Part shown: positions 1 through 8,350 of the stretch, piece after piece
Position numbering within the stretch: position 1 is the first letter of the stretch
How the letters are laid out: every line of letters begins with the position of its first letter
NCBI GenBank assembly: GCA_910575475.1
Contig: CAJTGD010000035.1
Coordinates: 1-60,439, forward strand
Direction: 5' to 3'
From: Lachnospiraceae bacterium
Lineage (GTDB): Bacteria; Bacillota; Clostridia; Lachnospirales; Lachnospiraceae
Length of the DNA stretch: 60,439 nt
The notes under the pieces: model-generated
Told to the model about the DNA's origin: nothing
Database searches by the model: none
What the model saw: the letters and a program-made list of their open reading frames with translations, nothing else
Position numbers and translations under genes: made by a program

Positions 1-33
1 TTCTATTTTTACTTTTTTCTAAACTTGAGGTTA

Positions 34-80
34 TGGGGTTGACCTAAAGGTTTCGCCTTAAGGCGAGGGTTTTAACCCCA
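34..80. repeat. Nested palindrome clipping the end of a small gene
   Basis: Three nested self-complementary segments lie here: an outer TGGGGTT (34-40) with AACCCCA (74-80), an ACCTAAAGGT hairpin (42-51), and the perfect palindrome CGCCTTAAGGCG (54-65). The last codons of the small minus-strand gene at 44-244 are made from this element, so the element probably truncated that gene. It resembles the foldback ends of IS200/IS605-type or MITE-like elements, but that identity is inference. Confidence 0.6.
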
Positions 81-244
81 TTATACAGACAATAATCCTC
101 ATAAAAGTCCATCAGCTTTTCAGATATGACCATCCGGTGCTGACGTATTCTCCGCACCATCTCCACGTTTTCCGAATCTCCGGAAAATGTGTCTATCGAT
201 TTACATTTTTCCAGAATACTGCAGCATAATACAATATCAATCAT
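44..244 (-). CDS. Small protein downstream of the ATPase remnant, probably C-terminally truncated
   Basis: This 66-residue protein begins with a hydrophobic strand (MIDIVLCCSILEKCK) followed by a charged helical stretch. That layout vaguely recalls the start of a PIN-like nuclease, but the expected acidic residues are not evident, so I assign no function. Its start overlaps the end of the ATPase gene by 8 bases, indicating translational coupling and a two-gene module. The last ten or so residues are encoded by the nested palindrome at 34-80, so the natural C terminus is probably lost. Family unknown. Confidence 0.4.
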   Translation of the reverse strand: MIDIVLCCSILEKCKSIDTFSGDSENVEMVRRIRQHRMVISEKLMDFYEDYCLYNGVKTLALRRNL

Positions 245-1621
245 CTTTTTTCTCCTGATGAGATACTTTACTATTTGCCTGCATCAACATTTTCGTCAAT
301 TCATAGCTCCTATCAAAAAAGCCTTTCGGCCAGCTCTTTTCAAATTGTCCGTTCTCATCCAAATCCATTTTTTCAACGTATGAATCCCCATATTCATCCT
401 TATCGGCATAGTAGATCGCCACCTGGTCATTACTGATATCCACGTCTGGATCCGCAACCAATACCTGCAGCTTTCTGATCAAATGCTCACTATGGGTCTC
501 AATCAATATCCGCTTGACCGCCCCCTCATGATTCCTGACACAATCAACAAATAAATCTGCCAGCTGTGCCTGCGCCGCAGGGTGAAGGTGTATTTCCGGC
601 TGCTCGAATATAACGCTTTTTCGTTTTGATAAATGTGCTCCTGATGTGTCTGATCTGTATCCTTTTTCAATAAATAGCTGAGTGACTATAAGCAAAACCT
701 GAGAAATACCATATCCTACATCTATAATGTTGTCTGATCCTTCCTTTCCGCAGACAACCAGGCTGTACAGTCCATTTCCCACATCCTGAACCTCCAGAGA
801 ATACCCCATGGTTTTACACAGCCATTTTGACACGCTTTCCAACAGCTTCCTGTCACCCTGCGCAGCCTGCCGCAAAATCATACTTGTGTTTTCCCCATAA
901 ATCCCTACATCATAAAAATTACTTTCTGAATCCCCGATATGTGCGTTTTGGATTTTCTCTGAATGGTCCGATATACGCTGTCCCTTCCGCTTCATTTTCC
1001 AGGTGGACCTGTATTCCCTGAAAATATGATTCTATCGCGGAAATTGTTTGAGACAATACTTTTACATCCTGTTGGAACTCATCACGGACACCATATTCAA
1101 TGAATCGATTTCCGTCACTTCATCCTTCCATTTTTTATCTGCATATATTTTGTGGATTTTAAGAATATAATGATTATTTTTTCTGTAAATCGTACATATC
1201 TTGCTCCCAAAGGCACATAATTCGATGTGTTTTACCTGCAGTTTTTTCCAGGCTTATCAATTTCTACATGCAGTTCTACTCTGCTAAAGGGATGCTCCGG
1301 ATTGAAAAAACGAAAATACTCCGCCTGGCGCCTTATTCTACGCGGCATGATCGCCTCTGGTCCAAATATGATACGAAACGCAATAGAAGAGGACTCATGC
1401 CTGTATATAACGTCATCATAATTACCATAATCAATAAAATTGCCAAACAGCAATAAGGGAGTATGTGCATTTTCTTTGAATGTCTGTGCCAGAACTGCCG
1501 GGAAACGAATCAGACTGCTTTTTCCACTGCTGTTCTTTCCTACAAACACTGTGATTGGTTTTAACTCGATTTCCTTTGACTGCTTAAATGACCTTATATG
1601 ATCCAAAACAAACTTTTGCAT
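237..1621 (-). pseudogene. AAA/OLD-like ATPase (DUF3696-type), broken by three frameshifts
   Basis: The N-terminal part (1621 to about 1245) starts MQKFVLDHIRSFKQ and has a Walker A (GKNSSGKSS). The C-terminal part carries the Walker B-like IFEQPEIHLHPAAQ and an ETHSEHL switch, as in overcoming-lysogeny-defect or SMC-like ATPases with DUF3696. The reading frame can be followed through four segments: frame 1 to about 1245, frame 2 (VKHIELCAFGSK) to about 1110, frame 3 (RFIEYGVRDEF to YIGPFRENPKRTYR) to about 935, then frame 4 to the end. The shifts coincide with short homopolymers (A6 at 1242-1247, A3 at 1109-1111, G4 at 932-935, minus-strand sense). Either the gene is decayed or the assembly has indels. 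Such ATPases often sit in defence modules with a small partner, here the gene at 44-244. Confidence 0.8.
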
Positions 1622-1730
1622 AATGTGCTCCCTTTATTTCCAATCTTTTTTCTTTTTAAATACCAGAAAATGTATTTGCGGGCAATCTGATTTTTTGAGG
1701 CCCTGTCTTTTCTCCATTGCGCCAAAATAA

Positions 1731-1767
1731 TATGGCATATCCGGAATCACATTCTGAATATGCCATA
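1731..1767. terminator. Hairpin after cytX
   Basis: The arms TATGGCATATCCGGAAT (1731-1747) and ATTCTGAATATGCCATA (1751-1767) pair with two mismatches around a 3-base loop, 27 bases beyond the cytX stop. On the minus strand it is followed only by ATTATTTT, so the U-tract is weak. On the plus strand a T-rich run follows. Likely a transcription terminator or barrier between the thi operon and the ATPase remnant. Confidence 0.55.
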
Positions 1768-1793
1768 GACAGCCTTTCACATTTCTATTTTTT

Positions 1794-2969
1794 TCAGGAG
1801 GATTTTTCCTTACTGCCTCCGATCTTATCTGCAGCAATACACAATAAGATCGTGATCACCATATCCGGCAGTGTATTTCCTGTGATCATATCCACTCTCA
1901 TCAGCATCCGATAGCAGACAAACCCGATCGCCCAGATCACAAGATTGCGCACGTACACATTTTCCGCGCTGACATCCCGCTTCAGAATGAAAAAGTCCGC
2001 AATCTGGATGGCGATCATGGGGGCAAATACGGAGCCGATCAGGTACAGAAAATCCGTGATGTCCGTCAACGGCAGAAATACCGCGCCTGCGGTTCCAATG
2101 ACTGCCGCGCCTACAGCCACCCATTTTCCGGAAATCCTGCTGCAGATGGATTCGCTGGATATCCCGGCAGAATATGCGTCAAGAAAGGTGGTAGTAACGG
2201 TCGAAAATACAATGATCAAAAGTCCCGCGATGCCAAGTCCCGCCTTGACCATGATCTGCGCAATGTCGGATTCCCCTGTAAAAATGGCCGCGCCCAGGCC
2301 AATCCCGTACATCCAGCAGCTCACGAGCCCATAGACAAGGGCGCTCACAAACGTCGCCTTCGCCGGCTCCCGGGCTTCTCTGGTATAGTCGCTGATCAGC
2401 GGCAGCCAGGACAGAGGCATGGCGACGGAAAGCTCTACCCCGGCGCCGAAGGTCATCCCTTCGTCCGAGATCCCCGCTCCCGAGCCTTCCCTGAAAATCA
2501 CAAAGCTCAGGATGATGGTCAGGAGAAACAGAGCCGCCATGGCAACGGTATTGACCCTGCCGAGATTCTGGATGCCAATCAGGATCCAGACAAGGATCAG
2601 CCCGCCGATCACCAGGCACCAGACCCATTTTCCCGTGCTCAGAATGCTGTCTGCGGCCAGAGCGCCGTCGTAGATCATGATGGCAGTCCAGCCTGCCAGC
2701 TGGAGCACATTGAGCATGGAAAAGAGCAGGCTTCCTTTTTGTCCGAAGCTCATTTTTACAGTTTCCATTGCGCTTTTTCGGACATTTCCTCCGATATATC
2801 CTGCCAGAAACAGCATGGTACACCCGATGAGATGTCCGGTCAGCACAGCCAGCATCCCTTTGCCAAAACCAAGGGGCGCAAGATAGGTTCCGGTCAGGAT
2901 TTCCGCAATGGACACGGCCGCGCCGAACCAGATCAGTCCGTTTTCAAATAAGGAGGTTCTTTTTTCCAT
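1794..2969 (-). CDS. cytX: CytX, putative hydroxymethylpyrimidine transporter (NCS1 family)
   Basis: This 391-residue polytopic membrane protein has about 12 hydrophobic segments and an NCS1-type N terminus (NGLIWFGAAVSIAEILTGTY). CytX proteins are placed with thiamine genes and are predicted to import the HMP precursor for salvage; that is family knowledge rather than a sequence motif. Its ATG overlaps the thiD stop by one base (TGATG), so it is translationally coupled to thiD. It is the last gene of the thiM-thiE-thiD-cytX run and should fall under the TPP riboswitch upstream of thiM, unless a separate promoter lies in the 245-bp spacer before thiD. No defect seen; the length is normal for the family. 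Confidence 0.88.
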   Translation of the reverse strand: MEKRTSLFENGLIWFGAAVSIAEILTGTYLAPLGFGKGMLAVLTGHLIGCTMLFLAGYIGGNVRKSAMETVKMSFGQKGSLLFSMLNVLQLAGWTAIMIYDGALAADSILSTGKWVWCLVIGGLILVWILIGIQNLGRVNTVAMAALFLLTIILSFVIFREGSGAGISDEGMTFGAGVELSVAMPLSWLPLISDYTREAREPAKATFVSALVYGLVSCWMYGIGLGAAIFTGESDIAQIMVKAGLGIAGLLIIVFSTVTTTFLDAYSAGISSESICSRISGKWVAVGAAVIGTAGAVFLPLTDITDFLYLIGSVFAPMIAIQIADFFILKRDVSAENVYVRNLVIWAIGFVCYRMLMRVDMITGNTLPDMVITILLCIAADKIGGSKEKSS

Positions 2970-3775
2970 CAGCTTTTTCCCTCCTTAAATTCACTGTGCA
3001 GGTCAAACGCATGGTTCATGGGCCCGCAGCCTGCACCCAGATCAAGCATATCCGCAAGCGCTCCGGAAATGTATCGCTTGGCGTTTCGAACCGCCTCTTC
3101 CATTTCCTGCCCCTTGGCAAGATTTGCGGCAATGGCGCTGGACAGGGTACAGCCGGTTCCATGCGTATTTGGATTATAAATGCGTTTGCCCATGATCCAT
3201 GTGCCTTTTCCCTCTGCGTACAGCAGGTCATTGGCATCATTAACGCTGTGGCCGCCTTTGCACAGTACCGCGCACCCGTATGTTTTGCTGATTTTTTCCG
3301 CAGCCGCTTCCATATCCGTTTCATTGCGGATGGTCAGGCCGGAAAGGATCTCCGCCTCCGGAATGTTGGGAGTCGTAACCGATGCCAAAGGCAACAGTCT
3401 TTTTTCCAGCGTTGCCACAGCCTCCTCCTCGATCAGGCGGGAGCCGCTGGTAGCGACCATGACCGGATCCAGCACGATCTGTTCCGCTTTGTACGCTTTC
3501 AGCCGGTCCGCAATGATTTCGATCAGTCCGGCAGATGATACCATGCCGATCTTGACTGCGTCCGGACGGATGTCCTCAAAAACCGCGTCAATCTGTTTCT
3601 GTAAAAATTCCGGAGTCACCTCCATAATCCCTGTTACGCCGGTGGTGTTCTGTGCGGTCAGCGCCGTGACCGCGCTCATGGCAAATACCCCGTTTAAGGT
3701 CATTGTCTTCAGATCTGCCTGAATACCGGCGCCTCCGCTGGAATCGCTTCCGGCGATTGATAATGCTGTTCTCAT
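2969..3775 (-). CDS. thiD: Hydroxymethylpyrimidine/phosphomethylpyrimidine kinase ThiD
   Basis: This 268-residue ribokinase-like enzyme opens with MRTALSIAGSDSSGGAGIQAD, the typical ThiD substrate loop, and has the anion-hole and catalytic region NTHGTGCTLSSAIAANL near residues 208-225. It phosphorylates HMP to HMP-P and HMP-PP, the pyrimidine half of thiamine. The ATG is preceded by AGGAGG (minus strand, about 3783). It lies 245 bp after thiE; that spacer contains no gene or known riboswitch that I can see. The downstream cytX start overlaps its stop. Confidence 0.95.
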   Translation of the reverse strand: MRTALSIAGSDSSGGAGIQADLKTMTLNGVFAMSAVTALTAQNTTGVTGIMEVTPEFLQKQIDAVFEDIRPDAVKIGMVSSAGLIEIIADRLKAYKAEQIVLDPVMVATSGSRLIEEEAVATLEKRLLPLASVTTPNIPEAEILSGLTIRNETDMEAAAEKISKTYGCAVLCKGGHSVNDANDLLYAEGKGTWIMGKRIYNPNTHGTGCTLSSAIAANLAKGQEMEEAVRNAKRYISGALADMLDLGAGCGPMNHAFDLHSEFKEGKS

Positions 3776-4020
3776 TTAATTTCCTCCTGTGTGCATTATT
3801 TTTATTCTAAAACTGCAAAGCTGATTCTGCTGCCCGGTCTGATTCCTGTTCTTGATATTTTGCCTGTCGGGCTGTCTTCCTTACAGTTTCTTAGCGACAG
3901 AGAGTGGTGCCCCCGGTCTGCCGCTCTGACATTTTATATGCTTAAGAAATATACGGAAATAACTTATGTATTTTGACTCGTCTATTTCTTCGATCACACA
4001 AGTTACTTTACTACAATTCT

Positions 4021-4662
4021 TTATATTGAAAAAGTCTGCTCCGCCAGTCTGCGCAGCTCCCTGCATTCCTGCTCAATATCTTCCGCGGAAAATATGGCCG
4101 ATACCAGTGCCGCCCCGTCTGCCCCGGAGCCGGAAAGCTCCTGCATGTTTTTCTTCGAGATACCGCCGATGGCCACAACAGGGATCGATACGGTCTCACA
4201 GATCTCTTTCAAGGTCTCGTAAGATACCTCGCAGGCATCCAGTTTTGTAGCGGTATTAAATACCGCGCCTACTCCCAGATAATCCGCCCCCGCTTCCTGA
4301 GCCGCAACTGCCTGCTCCACGGTCTGGGCAGAGACTCCGATCATCATCTCGTCCCCCACGATCGCCCTCACATTTCCGGCATCCATGTCCTCCTGCCCTA
4401 CATGAATGCCGTCCGCGCCGCATTTTACAGCAATTTCCACGCTGTCATTGATGAAAAACGGAATCCCGTATGACCCGCAGAGCTTCTTCATTTCTATGGC
4501 TTCTTTCAGAAATTCTTCCTCATCCAGTTCCTTTTCCCGGAGCTGCACGCAGGTCACACCGCCTTTCAGGGCGGCCTTTGTCTGCTCCATCAGGGACTGC
4601 TTTCCCGTCCATGCCCGGTCTGTAACTGCATACAGAAGCATGGTTTCTTTTCTGCATTTCAT
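4021..4662 (-). CDS. thiE: Thiamine-phosphate synthase ThiE
   Basis: The enzyme joins HMP-PP and HET-P to form thiamine phosphate. Visible signatures of this TIM barrel are the VQLREKELDEEEFL strand, HVGQEDM (phosphate and Mg region), IGVSAQT and VVAIGGIS. I chose the ATG at 4662 (MKCRKETMLLYAVTDR) because AGAGGTG lies 6 bases upstream; a GTG nine bases earlier would place the ribosome binding site inside the gene. It is the second gene of the salvage operon, 64 bp after thiM. Length (213 residues) is normal. Confidence 0.95.
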   Translation of the reverse strand: MKCRKETMLLYAVTDRAWTGKQSLMEQTKAALKGGVTCVQLREKELDEEEFLKEAIEMKKLCGSYGIPFFINDSVEIAVKCGADGIHVGQEDMDAGNVRAIVGDEMMIGVSAQTVEQAVAAQEAGADYLGVGAVFNTATKLDACEVSYETLKEICETVSIPVVAIGGISKKNMQELSGSGADGAALVSAIFSAEDIEQECRELRRLAEQTFSI

Positions 4663-4726
4663 AGATCTCACCTCTTGTTTTCTGAGTGTAAAATATCATA
4701 AGGCGCAGCCTTTCTGCAGGCATTGG

Positions 4727-5548
4727 TCACAATACCTTGTATTTCGCCTTCTGCTTCAATTCCTCTCCGGTAAGGCGGCACATCGCATCGATGATATAAT
4801 TGCGGTAAGACGCATTTCCATCCTGCTCTGTCATGCGCTGCCATGCTTTTTCCCCGCAGATCCCCATGGCGCAGACCGCAGCAGCGGCGGCTTCCAGCAT
4901 GTGCTCCTGGTTCGCCGTGACATAAGCCGCTGCCAGGGCGGAAAGCTGGCATCCGGTTCCTGTGATGCTGCTCATCATAGGGTGTCCGTTGAAGATACAA
5001 TAGGCCTTTTTTTCATCCGCCACGATATCGATGGCTCCCGTGACCGCAATCACCGCCCCCGTTTTCCTGGATAATTCTTTCGCAAATGCTGCAGCCCCGG
5101 CAAGATTTTCTTCTGTCACTGCATCCGCAAGATCCGCATCCACGCCTCTGGTGCTGCCGCTCCCCAGCGCCAGTGTCTTGATCTCGGAAATATTTCCGCG
5201 GATGACCGAAAATCTCACATGCTCCAGCAGATTCATGGCTGTGCCGGTACGAAGCCGGGACGCGCCGGCCCCCACCGGATCGAGCACAACCGGGTGCCCC
5301 AGCTCGTTTGCCTTGATTCCGGCTTTTTTCATGGCGGGAATAGTTCGCTGGTTCAGCGTGCCGATGTTGATGTTCAGCCCGCCGCAGATGGACGTAATCT
5401 CCTCCGCCTCCTCCACATCATCCGCCATGATCGGCGAACCGCCGCAGGCCAGCAGGATGTTGGCGCAGTCGTTGACGGTCACATAATTGGTGATATTGTG
5501 GATCAATGGGTGTGAATTTCTGACATTTTCAAGCAGTTCCTTTTGCAT
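4727..5548 (-). CDS. thiM: Hydroxyethylthiazole kinase ThiM
   Basis: ThiM phosphorylates 4-methyl-5-(2-hydroxyethyl)thiazole for thiamine salvage. Recognisable features are the HNITNYVTVNDCANILLA N terminus, the GGSPIMADD loop, VLDPVGAGAS and the C-terminal SSITGTGCQLSALAAAY anion hole. The start is set at ATG 5548 (MQKELLENVRN) because GAAGGAGGTAATCAG lies directly before it; a longer frame would translate that ribosome binding site as HEGGNQ. It is the first gene of the operon, behind a TPP riboswitch and terminator. No thiC or thiG is visible, so the locus serves salvage rather than de novo synthesis. Confidence 0.95.
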   Translation of the reverse strand: MQKELLENVRNSHPLIHNITNYVTVNDCANILLACGGSPIMADDVEEAEEITSICGGLNINIGTLNQRTIPAMKKAGIKANELGHPVVLDPVGAGASRLRTGTAMNLLEHVRFSVIRGNISEIKTLALGSGSTRGVDADLADAVTEENLAGAAAFAKELSRKTGAVIAVTGAIDIVADEKKAYCIFNGHPMMSSITGTGCQLSALAAAYVTANQEHMLEAAAAAVCAMGICGEKAWQRMTEQDGNASYRNYIIDAMCRLTGEELKQKAKYKVL

Positions 5549-5661
5549 CTGATTACCTCCTTCGTGAAGTCGTGTTACGGGCAAAATGATCTCCACCTGT
5601 GCGGTTGGAATGATTTTGTCCCTGTTGAGTTACAATTCGATAAAGCTCTGTATATATGCGC

Positions 5662-5694
5662 AAAAAAACAGGAGATACCTGGTACGGTATCTCC
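5662..5694 (-). terminator. Intrinsic terminator of the TPP riboswitch expression platform
   Basis: Perfect 9-bp arms GGAGATACC and GGTATCTCC (minus strand, 5694-5671) close a 6-base loop and are followed by seven T residues (5668-5662). It lies between the aptamer and thiM, as expected for a riboswitch that stops transcription when thiamine pyrophosphate is bound. Confidence 0.88.
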
Positions 5695-5704
5695 GAAAAA
5701 AATC

Positions 5705-5955
5705 AGCTTGGACTTCCTACGGCGGCATTATCCGCATCAGGTATAAGGAACTGTGAATCAATCATCTCACCATTTTGCTTGTCCAAATCTCCATGCACTG
5801 CGTTGTTGTCAATCGGCGTACCCCAGTACGCCTCATTCCTCCGCCTTGTGCCTGAAAATTTGTTCTTCGCAAAATGGCAAGCTATTGATTCACAGTTCCT
5901 AAGGGTCGAAGTTGATTACTTCCTCTCAGCCTGCCGATACAAGCTCCCCTGGATA
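5705..5955 (-). promoter_or_regulatory. TPP riboswitch (THI element), split by a 153-bp insertion
   Basis: Read on the minus strand, the 5' half (about 5955-5903) contains GGGGAGC, then GGCTGAGAGG (the conserved CUGAGA) and a small GAAGT/ACTTC hairpin ending in GACCC. The 3' half (5744-5711) contains TACCTGATGCGG and ATAATGCCGCCGTAGGAAG, matching the conserved CCUGAU...GGAUAAUGCC...GCGUAGGGA core. Between the P2 strand GACCC and the CCTGAT segment lies the element at 5747-5899. Removing it with one copy of the TTA repeat restores a normal aptamer (GACCCTTATACCTGATG). Thus the insertion sits at the P2/P4 junction. A terminator follows at 5662-5694. Whether it still binds TPP is unknown. Confidence 0.88.
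5747..5899. mobile_element. 153-bp MITE-like element inside the riboswitch
   Basis: The ends are perfect inverted repeats of at least 16 bp, GGAACTGTGAATCAAT and its complement, flanked by the direct repeat TAA (5744-5746 and 5900-5902), consistent with a 3-bp target duplication (or TA). There is no coding capacity. The interior has further partial symmetry (CATTTTGC near each end and GGCGTACC/GGTACGCC-like arms at the centre), so the whole element could fold into one long hairpin. No transposase is visible nearby, so it would be moved in trans. Confidence 0.82.
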
Positions 5956-6115
5956 TTTATTTTGCTTTTTCAGTGTAACACTGGTGATGGGGTTTGTCAA
6001 TTATCTTTAAGATCTAAAATCAGACAGCACAATCTAACATTACCTCTCCACCATATCCGCATACATAGGCATTCCGCAGCCGAACCCGCCTGCCACTTCC
6101 AGGATTCCCTCTCTC

Positions 6116-7816
6116 CTAAATATTCCGTCCGCAGTAGTATCCCTGTGATACCGCTGCAGCTATCGAATCCGGACATGCACTGTCGCCAACATTATACAGT
6201 TCTTCTACCTTACCCTGCAGTTCCTGATACAGAGAATCATTGGGCCTGTCTCCAACCGCCGCGATCACTGTGTCTGCCGGAATACGGCGCTCCCTGCCGT
6301 CCAGCTCACAGACCACCGTGTCCTCCGTGATCTCTTTACATTTACAGGAAGTCAGAAGTTCCACACCGAGTCCTTTCAAATGTCCCATCAGGATGGTCCG
6401 GGCAACGTTGGTCATTTTCTCAGCCATCGTATCCAGCATTTCGATCACAGTAACCTTCTTTCCCTGTTCTGCCAGATATTCCGCTGTCTCGCATCCCACG
6501 GATCCGCCCCCGATGATCACTGCCTTCTCCTTGCATTCCCCGCCGTCCAGTATGTCTTTTGCATGGACCGCCCTGTCAAAGCCCGGAATCGGCAGTACAG
6601 ACGGGCGCACTCCTGTCGCACAGACTACTGCGTCCGGTTTCCGGCTTATGATCTCCTCTGCCGTAAGCTCCGTATTCAGATGCGCTTCCACATTGTGGAT
6701 GCTCAGCTGTTTTTCCAGGTAAGCGATCAATGGCTTCATGTTTTCTTTGTGGGGCGGCGCCATTGCCTGGAAAATCTGTCCGCCGATCTGTCCTGATCTT
6801 TCATACAGGGAAACCCGATGGCCGCGGATGGACGCGATCCTGGCCGCCTCTACTCCCGCAACGCCTCCTCCGACTACGATCACCTGCTTTCCCGATGGTA
6901 TAATCATTGTCTTCATTTCCCAATACGGCATTCCCCGAACAGCGTCCCCTTGCCCCTTCCTGGAGCTGGGAATCGATGCGGAATCCGGCATATCCTCCAT
7001 GCCCGCTTCCTTTTTCCATGTACCTGCCAGCACCTCGATCGCATCTGCTCCTGCATCCTGGAAACGCTTTGCATAATACATACCGTCCTGCATGGTAATT
7101 CCGGCGTCTTCCCCCTGTTCAACTGCGCTGAGCTTCACAACGATAGGAAAATCCTCTCCGCAGAGCTTCTTGATCTTTCCGATAATATTCAGATGGAAAC
7201 GCACTCGATTCTCCGGATTGCCGCCGTACTCATCTGTTCTGACATTTGCAGTGGAGGAAAGGAACTGCTGGCCCATATAATATCCCACACTGTGGATCTC
7301 AACCCCGTCAAAGCCTGCCTTTTTTGCCCGCAGAGCAGCTTGTGCGTATTTGTCCTCAATCTCTTGGATCTCCTTGATCGTCAGAGCCCTTGGCTCCTCA
7401 TTTCCCAGCCCCATCATAAAGGAATAAGGCATGGCAACCGCACTTGGAGCTACCGGCTGATGTCCCGTGATCTTCCTGCGGGAACCGCGTCCCGTGTGGC
7501 TGAGCTGGAGCATGCACTTTGCCCCGTGCACATGGATCGCATCTGTCAGCTTTGTCAGACCCGGGATGTATTTGTCGTCGTCAGCCACCAGCATATTGGA
7601 TGTATTCAATCCGACCGGCGCGTCGACACAGGTCACTTCGATCATGATCAGTCCGATCCCGCCCTTTGCCCGCTCCGCATAATGATTGATCACTGCGTCA
7701 TTGACAAAGCCCTTGTCCGACTGGTTGATCCCCATTGCGCACATTACCGTCTTGTTTCTTGTCTCCAGAGTTCCAATCGTTCCTTTTGATAATAGATTCG
7801 GATACTTATCTGTCAT
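6116..7816 (-). CDS. Old Yellow Enzyme/2,4-dienoyl-CoA reductase family flavoenzyme lacking its Fe-S segment
   Basis: Residues 1-265 form an FMN TIM barrel of the OYE/BaiCD/FldZ type (QLSHTGRGS, FDGVEIHS, TDEYGGNPENRVRF). Residues about 310-566 form the FAD/NAD(P)H domain (VIVVGGGVAGVEAA, VIIGGGSVGCETAEYLAEQGKKVTV). Family members normally have about 640-680 residues, with the last barrel strands and a CxxC-x3-C-x11-C [4Fe-4S] motif between these parts. Here about 110 residues are missing: the text runs from AGTWKKEAGMEDMP straight to WEMKTMIIPSGKQVIVVGGG with no such cysteines, yet the frame is open. Start at ATG 7816 (MTDKYPNL) follows AGGAGG. A 17-base palindrome upstream is a likely operator. 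The enzyme is probably inactive in electron transfer from FAD to FMN. Confidence 0.82.
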   Translation of the reverse strand: MTDKYPNLLSKGTIGTLETRNKTVMCAMGINQSDKGFVNDAVINHYAERAKGGIGLIMIEVTCVDAPVGLNTSNMLVADDDKYIPGLTKLTDAIHVHGAKCMLQLSHTGRGSRRKITGHQPVAPSAVAMPYSFMMGLGNEEPRALTIKEIQEIEDKYAQAALRAKKAGFDGVEIHSVGYYMGQQFLSSTANVRTDEYGGNPENRVRFHLNIIGKIKKLCGEDFPIVVKLSAVEQGEDAGITMQDGMYYAKRFQDAGADAIEVLAGTWKKEAGMEDMPDSASIPSSRKGQGDAVRGMPYWEMKTMIIPSGKQVIVVGGGVAGVEAARIASIRGHRVSLYERSGQIGGQIFQAMAPPHKENMKPLIAYLEKQLSIHNVEAHLNTELTAEEIISRKPDAVVCATGVRPSVLPIPGFDRAVHAKDILDGGECKEKAVIIGGGSVGCETAEYLAEQGKKVTVIEMLDTMAEKMTNVARTILMGHLKGLGVELLTSCKCKEITEDTVVCELDGRERRIPADTVIAAVGDRPNDSLYQELQGKVEELYNVGDSACPDSIAAAVSQGYYCGRNI

Positions 7817-7848
7817 TCTTCGTACCTCCTTGTGAATCAAAGTCATTT

Positions 7849-7865
7849 AATGAATCTGATTCATT
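7849..7865. promoter_or_regulatory. Palindromic operator upstream of the OYE-like gene
   Basis: AATGAATC-T-GATTCATT is a perfect 8-1-8 inverted repeat located 33 bases before the OYE-like start codon. Its size and symmetry suit a TetR-type dimer, and a TetR-family gene lies at 11279-11869, so that regulator is a candidate ligand; the link is inference. Confidence 0.6.
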
Positions 7866-7879
7866 TTTTTAATCATAAT

Positions 7880-8173
7880 TCATTTTACATGAAAGGTCAA
7901 CGATGTTTTTAGAGGGTCAAAGGCTTTACGCCCAAAATCTCTTTTATTATAAATTTCGATGGTTTCTGTTTTGCCGGGAATAAGCGGGCCTATTATGCTG
8001 TATTTTATGCCATAATGCCGTTCACGCATTAAATGTAGGATATTCTGCGGAGGAATCGGTCCGTCCGGGATTTCAGGATACTGTTCGCCGCCTTGATCTT
8101 CAGATAATTCTGTCTGATAATTGGGGAATCCCTTCTCGCACAGCGAGCAGAAAAATTTCGTGTGATCCATCAT
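7880..8173 (-). CDS. Small protein of unknown function with CxxC
   Basis: This 97-residue protein starts MMDHTKFFCSLCEKG and has one CxxC pair, a proline-rich middle (EIPDGPIPPQNI) and no membrane segment. GAGGAG precedes the start at good spacing. The final third (IEIYNKRDFGRKAFDP) is encoded by a sequence that recurs at 11197-11235 in non-coding DNA, so the C terminus may be supplied by an intergenic repeat rather than be native. It lies upstream of the OYE-like gene and may be co-transcribed with it. I do not recognise the family. Confidence 0.5.
   Translation of the reverse strand: MMDHTKFFCSLCEKGFPNYQTELSEDQGGEQYPEIPDGPIPPQNILHLMRERHYGIKYSIIGPLIPGKTETIEIYNKRDFGRKAFDPLKTSLTFHVK
7917..7955. 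repeat. Copy 1 of a 39-bp dispersed repeat
   Basis: This stretch begins TCAAAGGCTTTACGCCCAAA and ends CTCTTTTATTATAAATT. It matches 11197-11235 at roughly 33 of 39 positions. This copy overlaps the 3' end of the small gene at 7880-8173. Confidence 0.6.
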
Positions 8174-8350
8174 TCGGTCTCCTCAGGGCTTTCTTAACAA
8201 TCTATTACAGTATGTAATGTTGCTAGTCTGATTAAAAGTATTGATTCCTGCAAAGAAATTGTAGAGGAACTGGCAAAAGGCTATGAATAAGCTGGCAAGT
8301 AAATACATTTCCATGGCGGTCATCTGCTTTGGCCGGAAACAATTATCATA

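Noticed and set aside
3776..4020. Possible second riboswitch between thiE and thiD
   Set aside because: I looked for TPP, SAM, FMN and other conserved cores in this 245-bp spacer and found none; only an unexplained repeat of CAGACCGGG on the minus strand.
6818..7789. A 323-codon plus-strand open frame opposite the OYE-like gene
   Set aside because: Antisense shadow of the flavoenzyme; no start signal and no recognisable protein features.
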